NCBI GenBank assembly: GCA_043816955.1
Contig: JBDRHL010000253.1
Span: 1 to 21,549, forward strand
Source: JBDRHL01 sp043816955
GTDB taxonomy: Bacteria; Planctomycetota; Phycisphaerae; Sedimentisphaerales; CAYZTY01
Direction: 5' to 3'
DNA length: 21,549 bases
A program made the position numbers and the translations under genes. Below the pieces are notes generated by a model that did no database searches, had not been told where the DNA came from, and worked only from the letters and a program-made list of their open reading frames with translations. How positions within the stretch are numbered: the stretch's first letter is position 1; every line of letters begins with the position of its first letter. Shown here one piece after another: positions 1 through 7,833 of the stretch.

Positions 1-54
1 CTCCATGAACTCAGCCAACGCTGGTTCAAACGAAGCCAACTGTTCATAATTCAT
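1..54 (-). CDS. N-terminal fragment of an unidentified protein, cut by the window edge
   Basis: A reading frame opens at the ATG at 54-52 on the minus strand and runs off the left edge after 18 codons (MNYEQLASFEPALAEFME). The start is supported by a GGAGAG ribosome binding site about 8 bases upstream, at roughly 62-67. The fragment is too short to name. No signal peptide or membrane segment is visible in these 18 residues, so a cytoplasmic protein is slightly favoured. It is read in the same direction as the tRNA-Arg gene further upstream, with 164 bases between them. Confidence 0.5.
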   Translation of the reverse strand, partial: MNYEQLASFEPALAEFME

Positions 55-69
55 AACCAAACTCTCCAA

Positions 70-99
70 ATTGTATGCCTTTGAAGAGTTCATCGGCAA
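70..99 (-). promoter_or_regulatory. Weak candidate promoter for the left-edge gene
   Basis: On the minus strand, TTGCCG (94-99) and TACAAT (70-75) are separated by 18 bases. The spacing fits a sigma-70 promoter, but the implied transcript would start almost on the ribosome binding site. The real start may therefore lie further upstream. Confidence 0.25.
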
Positions 100-218
100 A
101 CCTCTATAAAATTCTTGAGCAAAAATAGCGCTGTCATACTAAGATCTGAATAACCTTAATTTATTGTGTTCTGCCGATTATGAAACCATACACCCCCAGC
201 GGTACTGCCCTGACGAAA

Positions 219-292
<74 letters not shown>

Positions 293-305
293 AATATCTT
301 TATAC

Positions 306-335
306 TATATAGCTTTAGGAGCAGGGGAATGTCAA
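306..335 (-). promoter_or_regulatory. Promoter of tRNA-Arg
   Basis: A perfect -35 box TTGACA (330-335) is followed after 18 bases by TATATA (306-311) on the minus strand. Transcription would begin around 299, a few bases before the mature tRNA 5' end at 292. The perfect -35 box suits a stable RNA gene. Confidence 0.6.
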
Positions 336-460
336 ATGTTTTTCGCTTAACGGGGGCCGTTCATCCAAATTCAGGTGGGTAATCGGGGGATGTTTGTCAG
401 TAAGAAAGAGCCGGATCAGATAATGACCCAAAATGTAGATATAGAGGCGGGAGATTTTGG

Positions 461-488
461 TTGTTCGCAGCAGAGAAGCTTCTATAAT
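461..488 (+). promoter_or_regulatory. Promoter of the PEGA lipoprotein gene
   Basis: TTGTTC (461-466) and a perfect TATAAT (483-488) are 16 bases apart on the plus strand. A transcript would start near 495, giving a leader of about 33 bases before the ATG at 528. This argues against the longer frame that opens at 375, because its first codons lie upstream of this promoter. Confidence 0.5.
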
Positions 489-527
489 AAGGACAGAGGT
501 TATAGTCAATTTATAAAGGGATATACT

Positions 528-971
528 ATGGGTTCGAAGGATCGCGGAATTCTTGCATTGGCTGCCATTCTGATTTTGGCAGGGGTATTGTCGGGGGGCT
601 GTGTTCAGCGAAAACTGACAATCAACACAGTTCCTGACAATGCGTTGATAAGTCTCAATGACGAGGAAATCGGCTACTCGCCGGTCACGGTTGGTTTCAA
701 CTGGTACGGAGATTACAGCGTCCGGGTTACCAAACCCGGCTACCAGACCCTTAACACTCACCGGAAACTCAAGGAGCCCTGGTATGATAATTTCCCAGCG
801 GATTTTTTTGCCCAGGTTTTGTGGCCTGGCACGAAAATCGATTCTCGTGAATGGACGTTCGAGCTTCAGCAGGAAATTGCTCCGCAACGGGACGAGCTGA
901 TAGATGCCGCACGAAAATTCCAGAAGGATGCACTGCTGGAACTGGGTAGAGAAGAGAAAACCAAAGACTGA
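528..971 (+). CDS. PEGA-domain lipoprotein
   Basis: The product is 147 residues and is predicted to be a small membrane-anchored lipoprotein. Residues 7-24 form a hydrophobic signal segment ending in LSGGC, with Cys25 as the likely lipid attachment site. The -3 position is Ser rather than the usual Leu, so the lipobox is slightly off consensus. A PEGA-type beta domain covers about residues 28-76 (RKLTINTVPDNALISLND, then the SPVTV strand and a KPGYQT turn). PEGA domains are small extracytoplasmic beta modules linked to envelope or surface functions; no enzymatic role is known. The C-terminal third is charged and helical. The start at 528 is chosen because the signal peptide begins there, AAAGGG lies 7 bases upstream, and a promoter sits at 461-488. 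The stop is only 4 bases from the folP stop on the other strand. Confidence 0.85.
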   Translation: MGSKDRGILALAAILILAGVLSGGCVQRKLTINTVPDNALISLNDEEIGYSPVTVGFNWYGDYSVRVTKPGYQTLNTHRKLKEPWYDNFPADFFAQVLWPGTKIDSREWTFELQQEIAPQRDELIDAARKFQKDALLELGREEKTKD

Positions 972-975
972 GCCT

Positions 976-1842
976 TCAGTCTTTCTGCCTGGTGATCCTG
1001 CCGGCGACTCTTGCGGCGTCAAGGTTGGCTGCGATATCGTGGACTCTGACTATGGACACTCCTGCTGTTGCTGCCAGCGCGGTTGTCGCAGCGGTTCCAA
1101 AAACACGATCTGAGGGGTTTTGCCTTGCGGTTATGTCGCCGATAAAGCGTTTTCTGCTTGCGCCCAGTAAAACGCGATATCCTGTCCGAACAAACCTGCC
1201 GAGGTTATTCAGCAATGCAAGATTATGCCCGGTTGTTTTCCCGAAGCCTATACCCGGATCTATGAATATCATGTGTTTTGGTATGCCGAATCGCTGAGCT
1301 TTTTCTGCACGTGTTAATAAAAACTCGAGCACTTCCTCAACGACATTGTGGTATGTGGGATTTTTCTGCATTGTATCGGGTGTTCCCTGCATATGCACCA
1401 GGATTACGGGCACCTGGTACCTGGCTGTAAGGGCGGCCATCCGGTCGTCCGCAAGCGCGGTTATATCGTTTATCATCGCAGCGCCGGCCTCAATCGCTGC
1501 TGCTGCCACCTGCGGATTATAAGCATCAATGCTTATAGGAATGTCGATCTTTTCAAAGACCTTCAGGATGACAGGGACGGTTCTTTCAATTTGCGTTGCC
1601 GGATCTACCGGTTTGGCGCCGGGCCGAGTGGATTCTGCGCCGATATCTATTACAGCAGCGCCCTGACGGGTCATCTGCGCGGCATGTTCGACAGCAGCAT
1701 TGATATCGAGGAATTTCCCACCATCACTGAAGGAGTCGGCAGTTACGTTTAGAATGCCCATTATGAGAGTACCCTGCGAGAAATCAAGCCTGCCTCGGGG
1801 CCATTTGAGAATATTGCCGGAATTGCTTTGAATTGTATTCAT
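976..1842 (-). CDS. folP: Dihydropteroate synthase
   Basis: The product (288 residues) condenses p-aminobenzoate with hydroxymethyl-dihydropterin diphosphate to give dihydropteroate, a cytoplasmic step of folate synthesis. Family signatures appear in order: MGILNVTADSFSDGG (28-42), ESTRPGA (70-76), SIDAYNP (104-110), ND (125-126), HMQGTP (150-155), DPGIGFGK (195-202), GASRKRF (227-233) and RVHD (266-269). Two differ from the commonest forms: NVTADSF has Ala where most have Pro, and SIDAYN replaces the usual SIDTxK. The length is normal. The ribosome binding site is weak, but the next Met (28) lies inside the first motif, so the ATG at 1842 is kept. It is last in a probable pdxB - DUF6263-like - folP operon, 26 bases after its neighbour. 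Its substrate p-aminobenzoate would come from pabB and pabC elsewhere in this window. Confidence 0.95.
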   Translation of the reverse strand: MNTIQSNSGNILKWPRGRLDFSQGTLIMGILNVTADSFSDGGKFLDINAAVEHAAQMTRQGAAVIDIGAESTRPGAKPVDPATQIERTVPVILKVFEKIDIPISIDAYNPQVAAAAIEAGAAMINDITALADDRMAALTARYQVPVILVHMQGTPDTMQKNPTYHNVVEEVLEFLLTRAEKAQRFGIPKHMIFIDPGIGFGKTTGHNLALLNNLGRFVRTGYRVLLGASRKRFIGDITARQNPSDRVFGTAATTALAATAGVSIVRVHDIAANLDAARVAGRITRQKD

Positions 1843-1868
1843 TTTGCTCTGCGTGAATGCGAACAGTT

Positions 1869-2864
1869 TTATTTGGTTTTGAATTCAGTCCGGAGTTTCA
1901 TCGAATTTTGTGCCGACTGGGTGAATGTTCTGGTTTCTGTGCCGTTAGGTTCTTCCGGAGCCGTGGTCATCATACTTGAGCTGCCGCCACTCAAGTCCCA
2001 TGAAGTTATCAAGCCTGTATCAATATTTATATACATTTGACTCACGTTGTTTGCACGAATTTGGCTTTTGCGGATTTCTCTTTCAAGGCTCTGTAACTGT
2101 GGGATCGAGTCATCAGAATATGTATAAACTATCTCCATGTGAATGGTACTGGCGTTGATGTCCTTGGCAGTCCAGGTGTTTGATGCTACCTCAAGGGTCG
2201 GGCAGGGGCCGTCGAGGCAGAATGACGGAGTAACCCAGGAATCACCGACGACGATGCGGCCGGTGGGATAGTATGCTGGGATAGCATGGGGTCTTTCGTT
2301 TTTGAACCTCTGGAGCCACATGTCCATCTCTTTTTGCCCAAAATCAGGCAGGCTATATTTTGTCTTGAGGATTTTTCCTATCTTTTCCAGGATCGGCTCG
2401 AAACCTTCGACTTCAAGAACTTTGCCTTGAGAGGTAACTTTGAATGTAACGGGCTTACCTACCGGAGCAGTTAAAGTTTCACCGGCGCCGACAGTTTGTG
2501 AGTTTGGATCTGCCGAATCATATTGTGTAATCATTTCACCGTTTTTGATGAACCCCCTGGTATTCGTCAGGGTTTGTCTTATCGTCATAATGCCATTTGC
2601 ATCGATACCTAGACACTCTACCAGGTATTCATTTGTCAATGTTTGTCTGCCCTGGATTTTTTGTTCACCCTGTCCCTTTTCCGGTCCTGATGACGAGGAA
2701 AAGGTGGTGATGGAGTTGCTCTCCGTCGTCTCAACAACTACGGCCCTGAAGCCTTGCGGAAGATTCAGTCTGAGGCTGACGGATTTCGGGCCGGCTGAAA
2801 GTAGCGGTGTAAGAACTATGATTGACAGCAGCGTGATTCTGAAAGTCCGGGCGAGAATTTTCAT
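1869..2864 (-). CDS. Secreted protein of unknown function, DUF6263-like
   Basis: A 331-residue protein with an N-terminal signal peptide: positively charged start, hydrophobic stretch at about 9-22, and a likely cleavage after LLSAG. No lipobox Cys follows, so it is probably periplasmic or secreted. The mature part is rich in beta-forming sequence and Thr/Ser, with a central helical stretch (about 155-195). It ends in a segment of the kind 'MYINIDTGLI.SWDLSG', in which residual structure or a cofactor site is not evident. From memory the layout (LRLNLPQG opening, 'VGAGETLTAPVGKPV' and 'GDSWVTP' segments) resembles the DUF6263 family; this was not checked by a search. Two Cys occur close together near residue 220 (FCLDGPCPTLE) and could form a disulfide. 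AAGGAAAC lies just upstream of the ATG. It lies between pdxB (21 bases away) and folP (26 bases away), whose products offer no clue to its role. Confidence 0.75.
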   Translation of the reverse strand: MKILARTFRITLLSIIVLTPLLSAGPKSVSLRLNLPQGFRAVVVETTESNSITTFSSSSGPEKGQGEQKIQGRQTLTNEYLVECLGIDANGIMTIRQTLTNTRGFIKNGEMITQYDSADPNSQTVGAGETLTAPVGKPVTFKVTSQGKVLEVEGFEPILEKIGKILKTKYSLPDFGQKEMDMWLQRFKNERPHAIPAYYPTGRIVVGDSWVTPSFCLDGPCPTLEVASNTWTAKDINASTIHMEIVYTYSDDSIPQLQSLEREIRKSQIRANNVSQMYINIDTGLITSWDLSGGSSSMMTTAPEEPNGTETRTFTQSAQNSMKLRTEFKTK

Positions 2865-2885
2865 GGTAGTTTCCTTATTCTTTAA

Positions 2886-4028
2886 TCAGATTTTGTAGCC
2901 TATTCCGGCCAATTTTTTCTGCAGAGATTTGTCCGGTTTTTTGAGGATAATTCTGGTATTCTGGAATTCTCTGCGGACAGGATAATTTTTCCTCAAGTCA
3001 TCGAAGAATCGGCTGCGCGTCTCCGGGGGGACCATGAGGATTTCTCTTGTGTTAAAATCGTCACGATTGATATTGTATATCTGCTGAACGGTTTCGTAGA
3101 GGATGGTCTGTTCATCATTACCGGTAGAGTCAATTGTTATTTCGGGGATTTGCGGTTGGGGCAGGAAATTTTCTGCGGTGTGTTCAGGTTGCAGGTCGAA
3201 GTATCTGCAGGCTGCTTCATAAGTCATTATCATTCCGTTGACTTTGCCGTCATACGAATACCCTGCGATATGCGGGGTTGACAGCGAAACTTTTCGGAGC
3301 AACTCGCAGTCGATGCTCGGCTCGTTTTCCCAGACGTCAAGAACCGCGCCGCCGAGTTTTTGCGAGGATATTGCGTCCTTAAGAGCGATAGTGTCAACAA
3401 CCGCTCCCCTGGAGGTATTGATGAAGAAGGCGCCCTGCCTGAGGGAATCGAAAAAATCTTTGTTGGCCAGGTGAAAAGTCCTGTCAATTCCCTCATGGGT
3501 CAGAGGCGTGTGCATGGTAATAAAGTCACAGTCGAAAAGTCGTTGAAGCGGCAGATATTTCGGGTTGTTTGTTTGCCTTTGCAAAGGAGGGTCATTCAGC
3601 AGGACATTCATGCCCAGCGCCCTGCATTTTTTCTCAACTTTCGAGCCGACATTTCCCACGCCGACGATACCGATGGATTTGTCTGCCAATTGGAACCTGA
3701 ATTTTCCCGCAAGGGTGAGCAGGGCAGCAACAATGTATTCTGCGACGGAATTTGAATTAGAGCCCGGTGCAAAGGCAAAGCCGATATTGCGGCTTGCCAG
3801 ATAATCGGTGTCAACGTGTTCAACGCCTATCGTAGCGGTAGCAACAAAGCGGACAGAACTTTTTTCCAGCAGTTGCTGATTGACGCTGGTTATACTGCGT
3901 ACGAAAAGCATGTCAGCATCATTGAGCAACTCAGGTTTAATGCCTCTTCCCGATACCGTGATAACGCTTCCTATCGAGCTGAAACATTCTTTTACGAATG
4001 GTATATTCTCGTCAGCAACTATTTTCAT
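2886..4028 (-). CDS. pdxB: Erythronate-4-phosphate dehydrogenase
   Basis: The product (380 residues; E. coli PdxB has 378) oxidises 4-phosphoerythronate in the DXP-dependent pathway to pyridoxal phosphate. It is a D-2-hydroxyacid dehydrogenase fold. The NAD-binding motif GVGNVG is at 123-128, and the catalytic set is Arg207 (INTSRGAVVD), Glu236 (WENEP) and His253 (TPHIAGYS). The opening MKIVADENIPFV and the C-terminal region after about 290 fit PdxB rather than SerA, which would carry an ACT domain. GGAG lies 5 bases before the ATG. It is the first gene of a minus-strand operon with the DUF6263-like gene and folP. Its own promoter is unclear: TAAAAT at 4068-4073 could be a -10 box, but no good -35 box stands upstream of it. 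pdxA and pdxJ are not in the window. Confidence 0.93.
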   Translation of the reverse strand: MKIVADENIPFVKECFSSIGSVITVSGRGIKPELLNDADMLFVRSITSVNQQLLEKSSVRFVATATIGVEHVDTDYLASRNIGFAFAPGSNSNSVAEYIVAALLTLAGKFRFQLADKSIGIVGVGNVGSKVEKKCRALGMNVLLNDPPLQRQTNNPKYLPLQRLFDCDFITMHTPLTHEGIDRTFHLANKDFFDSLRQGAFFINTSRGAVVDTIALKDAISSQKLGGAVLDVWENEPSIDCELLRKVSLSTPHIAGYSYDGKVNGMIMTYEAACRYFDLQPEHTAENFLPQPQIPEITIDSTGNDEQTILYETVQQIYNINRDDFNTREILMVPPETRSRFFDDLRKNYPVRREFQNTRIILKKPDKSLQKKLAGIGYKI

Positions 4029-4242
4029 TTTTGCTCCGAAAATTTATGATAACCGTAAGGGGGCTCTATTTTACCCGCTATGAGGTGAAGTTACACGATA
4101 TTTTGGGAAAGCCGGCTTGGGGTGGGTGGATCTATAAGGACATCCGCAAATGTTCGATGTGTTTCGATCTGGTTTGATTTTGTGCAAATATGGGGCATAT
4201 CCGAGGCTTTCTGTTTGCATTACCGCAACCACCTGTGCTATA

Positions 4243-4273
4243 TTGACAATTTCTCGGAGCACTGATTTGTATT
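4243..4273 (+). promoter_or_regulatory. Promoter of the 2-oxoacid dehydrogenase operon
   Basis: A perfect TTGACA (4243-4248) is followed after 18 bases by TTGTAT (4267-4272), or after 19 by TGTATT (4268-4273). Transcription would start near 4279, about 20 bases before the chosen ATG at 4299. The rest of the interval 4029-4242 shows no gene, RNA or clear repeat. Confidence 0.45.
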
Positions 4274-4298
4274 TTTCAGGCAAATGTGGAGTTTTTGT

Positions 4299-6536
4299 AT
4301 GAGTTTTAAGATTGAGGATACTCGGAAGCGCACGCAACCGAAGATAAACGAACTGATCGCAGACAGGCAGGTAACACTTGAGCAGGTAACTGACTGGTTA
4401 AGAACGATTTACGAAATAAGATACTTTGAGGAAAAAGTTTTCGAACTGCTGGGGCAAAATATCATTAAAGGAGCTTCGCACCTATATGCTGGCCAGGAAG
4501 CTGTCGCGGTTGGAGCCGTCGCTGCTATTGAGAAAGGTGATGTGATAGGCTCAACGCACAGAGGGCATGGTCACTGCGGGGCAATCGGGAACAAATATGC
4601 CCGCAATGAGCAACAGCGTCAGGAGCACTGGAACCGCATGATGGCCGAGTTGATGGGTAAAGAGACGGGATACTGCAACGGTCGAGGGGGGTCGATGCAT
4701 ATCGCCGATGTGAGCAAATGCAATAATCTGGGTTCTACCGGTATTGTCGGCGGCAATCAGCCTCCTGCGGTAGGAGCGGCGATTGCGGAAAAGTATAAAC
4801 GCAGCGAGCGTGTGGTACTGTCATTCTTCGGTGATGGCGCGACAAATACAGGCACATTTCACGAGTCGATGAACATGGCATCGGTAATGAAGCTGCCCCT
4901 GGTGGCGATCATCGAAAACAACCTGTACGGAATGAGTGTTCCATTTTCAGGCTCAACTGTTAAAGGGGCCGGGCGGGCGAGTAATATTGAAGATATTGCC
5001 GTTCGCGCCGCAGCTTATGATGTACCTGCGATGATCGTCGACGGGCAGGATGTTGTAGCGGTGTTTCTGGCAGTCAAGGATGCGGTTGAAAAGGCCCGGG
5101 CAAATCAGATGATGATTGTCGAAGCCAAAACGTACAGATGGTACGGCCACAGTCGCAGTGATCCGAGGGCTTACCGCTCGAAGGAAGAGGAAAAGGCCTG
5201 GCATGAACGTGATCCGATCATCGTACTGCGGGGCAAGCTGACTGGCGAGAACCTGGCAACAGAGACACAGTTGGATGCGATACGCGATAAGGCATTTGAG
5301 ACCATTGAAAAGGCGACACAGTTCGGGCTGGACAGCGCCTGGCCCGATGCTGCTGAATTGAGCAAAGACGTCTATGTGCCGGAGTCCTATGACGAGAAAA
5401 TAGTTGCACAGGAGAAATTGACAGCCGCGAAAGCACATGAGGCGACAGAAGCATTTGAGGCAGCGGTCGCGCAGGGCAGAGGCGGCAGCAAAAAGGAAAT
5501 AGCCGAAAATGCCAGGCAGATTATCCAGCAGAAATTCGGCATGGAGATATTGACTATCGGTCAGGCAGTTGCTTCTGCCCAGGCAGAAGAGATGCGCAGG
5601 GATAAAAACGTGATTCTGATGGGCGAAGACGTCGGTTTGTACGGCGGAGCTTATCAGGCCACTCGTGGATTGCTGACTGAATTCGGCGAAGAACGAGTGA
5701 AAGATACGGCAATTTCCGAAGCGGCTATTGCAGGAGCTGCTGTTGGAGCGGCATTGAGGGGTCTGCGTCCGATCGCGGAAATCATGTATGTTGATTTTAT
5801 CACAATCGCGATGGACCAGCTTGTTCATAACGGCGGGTACAACCGGTACATGTTTGGCGGGCACGCGAAAGTTCCGATGGTCCTTCGTACTGAAGGCGGC
5901 GTAGGCCGGTGTATCGCGGCGCATCACAGCGAATCTCTTGAGGCATGGCTGATGCATGCGCCCGGGCTTTACGTGGCGATGCCTTCTACACCTTATGATG
6001 CCAAGGGACTTCTAAAGGCAGCTATTCGCAGCGATAACCTGGTTGTCTTTATCGAGCATAAAGCAACTTATGGCCAGCTTGGGGCGGTGCCGAGGGAAGA
6101 GTACATTATCCCGCTGGGTGTTGCTGATATAAAGAGGAAAGGAAAGGACGTAACAATAGTCAGTTACAGCAGAATGGCAATGTGGGCAATGCAGGCAGCG
6201 AAGGTTCTGGCCGACAAGCACGGAGTTGATGCCGAGGTTATTGATGTTCGTACGCTGAAGCCTCTTGATATGGATACCATAGCCCAATCGGTCCGCAGAA
6301 CAGGTCGCCTTATTACAGTCAGTGAAGGTTTCGGCTGGTGCGGTGCAGGACGGGAAATTATGGGGCAGCTTATGGAATACGAATACGATGACGGCCGCAC
6401 AGGATTTGATTATCTTGATGCTGCCCCTGTAAACCTGGCAGCAGCGGATGTTCCGCCTCCGATGAGCGAGCCGCTGGAGCTTGCAAGTATCCCCAGTGTT
6501 GATAAAATTATCTCAGCGGTTAAATCACTTTTGTAA
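4299..6536 (+). CDS. 2-oxoacid (pyruvate/acetoin-type) dehydrogenase E1, fused alpha and beta subunits
   Basis: A 745-residue cytoplasmic enzyme that decarboxylates a 2-oxoacid with thiamine diphosphate and passes the acyl group to the E2 lipoyl arm. The alpha part (about 15-360) has RGHGHC (88-93), GRGGSMHI (128-135) and the thiamine motif from GDG (178-180) to NN (207-208). A charged, Ala-rich linker (about 365-410) leads to the beta part (about 415-745), with MGEDVGLYGG, the HHSESLEAW segment (His542-His543) and SEGFGWCGAG. Alpha and beta subunits are often separate genes, so this is a natural fusion in alpha-beta order. Compared with typical AcoA/PdhA, about 10-13 extra residues (YARNEQQRQEHW) sit between HGHCGAIG and MMAEL. 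The start at 4299 is preferred over the in-frame ATG at 4284 because GGAG lies 8 bases before it. The exact substrate (pyruvate, acetoin, branched-chain) cannot be fixed. The E2 gene follows 33 bases later. Confidence 0.93.
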   Translation: MSFKIEDTRKRTQPKINELIADRQVTLEQVTDWLRTIYEIRYFEEKVFELLGQNIIKGASHLYAGQEAVAVGAVAAIEKGDVIGSTHRGHGHCGAIGNKYARNEQQRQEHWNRMMAELMGKETGYCNGRGGSMHIADVSKCNNLGSTGIVGGNQPPAVGAAIAEKYKRSERVVLSFFGDGATNTGTFHESMNMASVMKLPLVAIIENNLYGMSVPFSGSTVKGAGRASNIEDIAVRAAAYDVPAMIVDGQDVVAVFLAVKDAVEKARANQMMIVEAKTYRWYGHSRSDPRAYRSKEEEKAWHERDPIIVLRGKLTGENLATETQLDAIRDKAFETIEKATQFGLDSAWPDAAELSKDVYVPESYDEKIVAQEKLTAAKAHEATEAFEAAVAQGRGGSKKEIAENARQIIQQKFGMEILTIGQAVASAQAEEMRRDKNVILMGEDVGLYGGAYQATRGLLTEFGEERVKDTAISEAAIAGAAVGAALRGLRPIAEIMYVDFITIAMDQLVHNGGYNRYMFGGHAKVPMVLRTEGGVGRCIAAHHSESLEAWLMHAPGLYVAMPSTPYDAKGLLKAAIRSDNLVVFIEHKATYGQLGAVPREEYIIPLGVADIKRKGKDVTIVSYSRMAMWAMQAAKVLADKHGVDAEVIDVRTLKPLDMDTIAQSVRRTGRLITVSEGFGWCGAGREIMGQLMEYEYDDGRTGFDYLDAAPVNLAAADVPPPMSEPLELASIPSVDKIISAVKSLL

Positions 6537-6569
6537 ATGTAAACCGGCAGAGGACAAAGGGTACACGTT

Positions 6570-7787
6570 ATGGCAAAGGAAATCAGACTGCCCCAGTTGG
6601 GCCAGACGATGGAAGAGGGGACTATAGTATCGTGTCGGGTCAACGTGGGCAACAAAATTAAAAAAGGTGATGTAATATTCGAGATTGAAACTGATAAAGC
6701 TACGCTTGAGATGGAATCTCCGCTGGCAGGATTTGTCAAAAGTATTCTTGTTGAGGTCGGCCAGACGGTTCCAATCAACACGCCGCTGATAATCGTCGGC
6801 TCGGAAAATGAACAGGTCGAGCAAAGCTGTATAGATTCGCTCAAATCCAGCGCTGCTGCGGCTGTGGAGCCGGAGGCACCTGCTGAAGCGGCTGTAAGTG
6901 AAATGCCTGCGGCTGGGCCTGTGACACAGGCAGATAATCAGCAGGGTCGAATTTTTTCTTCTCCGCGAGCGAAGATGACGGCGGAAAAGCTCGGTGTTGA
7001 TTTGGCGGAGGTATCAGGCAGCGGCCCCAGCGGGAGAATTTTAGAGGCAGATGTTGTTGCAGCAAAAGACACCGCCGTTGCACCTGCGGCGCCTGAACCG
7101 GATTACAAGCTCGGAGAAAAAGTTGCCGTCACCAAGATACAGAAAATCGTTGCTGAACGTATGCTGCAATCCAAGCGGGAAATCCCGTGTTTTTATTTGA
7201 ACGTCAAGGCTGATGTCACGGGGCTGGTGGAGCTTCGGGCAAAAATGAACAGGAAAAGCCAGACCAAGGTTGCGTTTAACGATTTTATCATACGGGCTAT
7301 GGCGTTTGCCTTGCGACAATATCCGGTTATGACCGGCCGGCTCGAAGGCAGCTTCATTGAGACCGCTTCAACAATTAATGTTGGTTTTGCTGTTGCTGTT
7401 CCGGATGGACTTGTCGCGCCGGTGGTTAAGGATGTTCTGAATAAAAGCGTGGTTGAAATAGCTACCCGGACCAAGGCCTTGATTGAGAAAGCCCGCAGCG
7501 GCAGAATTACACCGACCGACCTTGCGGGGGCATGTATTACATTGAGTAACCTGGGGGCTTTCGGGATAGAGTCATTCATACCTATTGTTGTACCCGGCCA
7601 ATGCAGTATACTGGGAGTTGGCGGGATAACAGATACATGTGTGCCAAGTCAGGGCGACCTGCTGGTAAGAAAAATAATGAACCTGACGCTTTCAGTTGAT
7701 CATCGCATCGCAAACGGCGCTTATGCCGCGCAATTCCTGGATTATCTGCGAAGACTGCTTGAAGATGCTCCGGCATTAGCTGATTGA
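6570..7787 (+). CDS. Dihydrolipoyl acyltransferase (E2) of a 2-oxoacid dehydrogenase complex
   Basis: A 405-residue protein with the full E2 layout. A single lipoyl domain (1-78) carries the lipoylated Lys43 in ETDKA. An Ala/Pro/Glu-rich linker (about 92-125) follows, then a peripheral subunit-binding domain (127-163, SSPRAKMTAEKLGV and GPSGRI), a second linker, and the acyltransferase core (about 180-400). E2 carries the acyl group from E1 to coenzyme A. The usual catalytic motif HxxxDG near the C-terminus here reads His378-Arg-Ile-Ala-Asn382-Gly, with Asn in place of the catalytic Asp. The rest of the core, including LSNLGAFGIESF and the GVG region, looks intact. The start is supported by AAAGG about 10 bases upstream. 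It is co-transcribed with the fused E1. E3 (lipoamide dehydrogenase) is not in the window and must be shared or encoded elsewhere. Confidence 0.94.
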   Translation: MAKEIRLPQLGQTMEEGTIVSCRVNVGNKIKKGDVIFEIETDKATLEMESPLAGFVKSILVEVGQTVPINTPLIIVGSENEQVEQSCIDSLKSSAAAAVEPEAPAEAAVSEMPAAGPVTQADNQQGRIFSSPRAKMTAEKLGVDLAEVSGSGPSGRILEADVVAAKDTAVAPAAPEPDYKLGEKVAVTKIQKIVAERMLQSKREIPCFYLNVKADVTGLVELRAKMNRKSQTKVAFNDFIIRAMAFALRQYPVMTGRLEGSFIETASTINVGFAVAVPDGLVAPVVKDVLNKSVVEIATRTKALIEKARSGRITPTDLAGACITLSNLGAFGIESFIPIVVPGQCSILGVGGITDTCVPSQGDLLVRKIMNLTLSVDHRIANGAYAAQFLDYLRRLLEDAPALAD

Positions 7788-7805
7788 GGCGGCAAAATCC
7801 TTCTG

Positions 7806-7833
7806 AACCCCCGTTATTGATCGGGTTTATTTG
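7806..7833 (+). terminator. Possible terminator after the E1-E2 operon
   Basis: CCCG (7810-7813) and CGGG (7822-7825) can pair around an 8-base loop, followed by TTTATTT. The stem is short and the T run interrupted, and it overlaps the end of dapB read from the other strand. It may serve both convergent genes weakly. Confidence 0.35.

Noticed and set aside
375..527. Upstream extension of the lipoprotein frame by 51 codons
   Set aside because: The extension would place residues before the signal peptide and upstream of the -10 box at 483-488; the ATG at 528 has a good ribosome binding site.
315..1022. A 235-codon minus-strand frame covering the lipoprotein gene
   Set aside because: It conflicts with both the lipoprotein gene and the end of folP, and its sequence shows no family features.
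4284..4298. Upstream ATG of the E1 gene
   Set aside because: It has no good ribosome binding site, while GGAG is placed well for the ATG at 4299.
4953..5957. A 334-codon open frame antisense to the E1 gene
   Set aside because: It lies wholly inside a clear enzyme gene, its protein has no recognisable motifs, and it is rich in Cys, Ser and Arg as expected of an antisense shadow.
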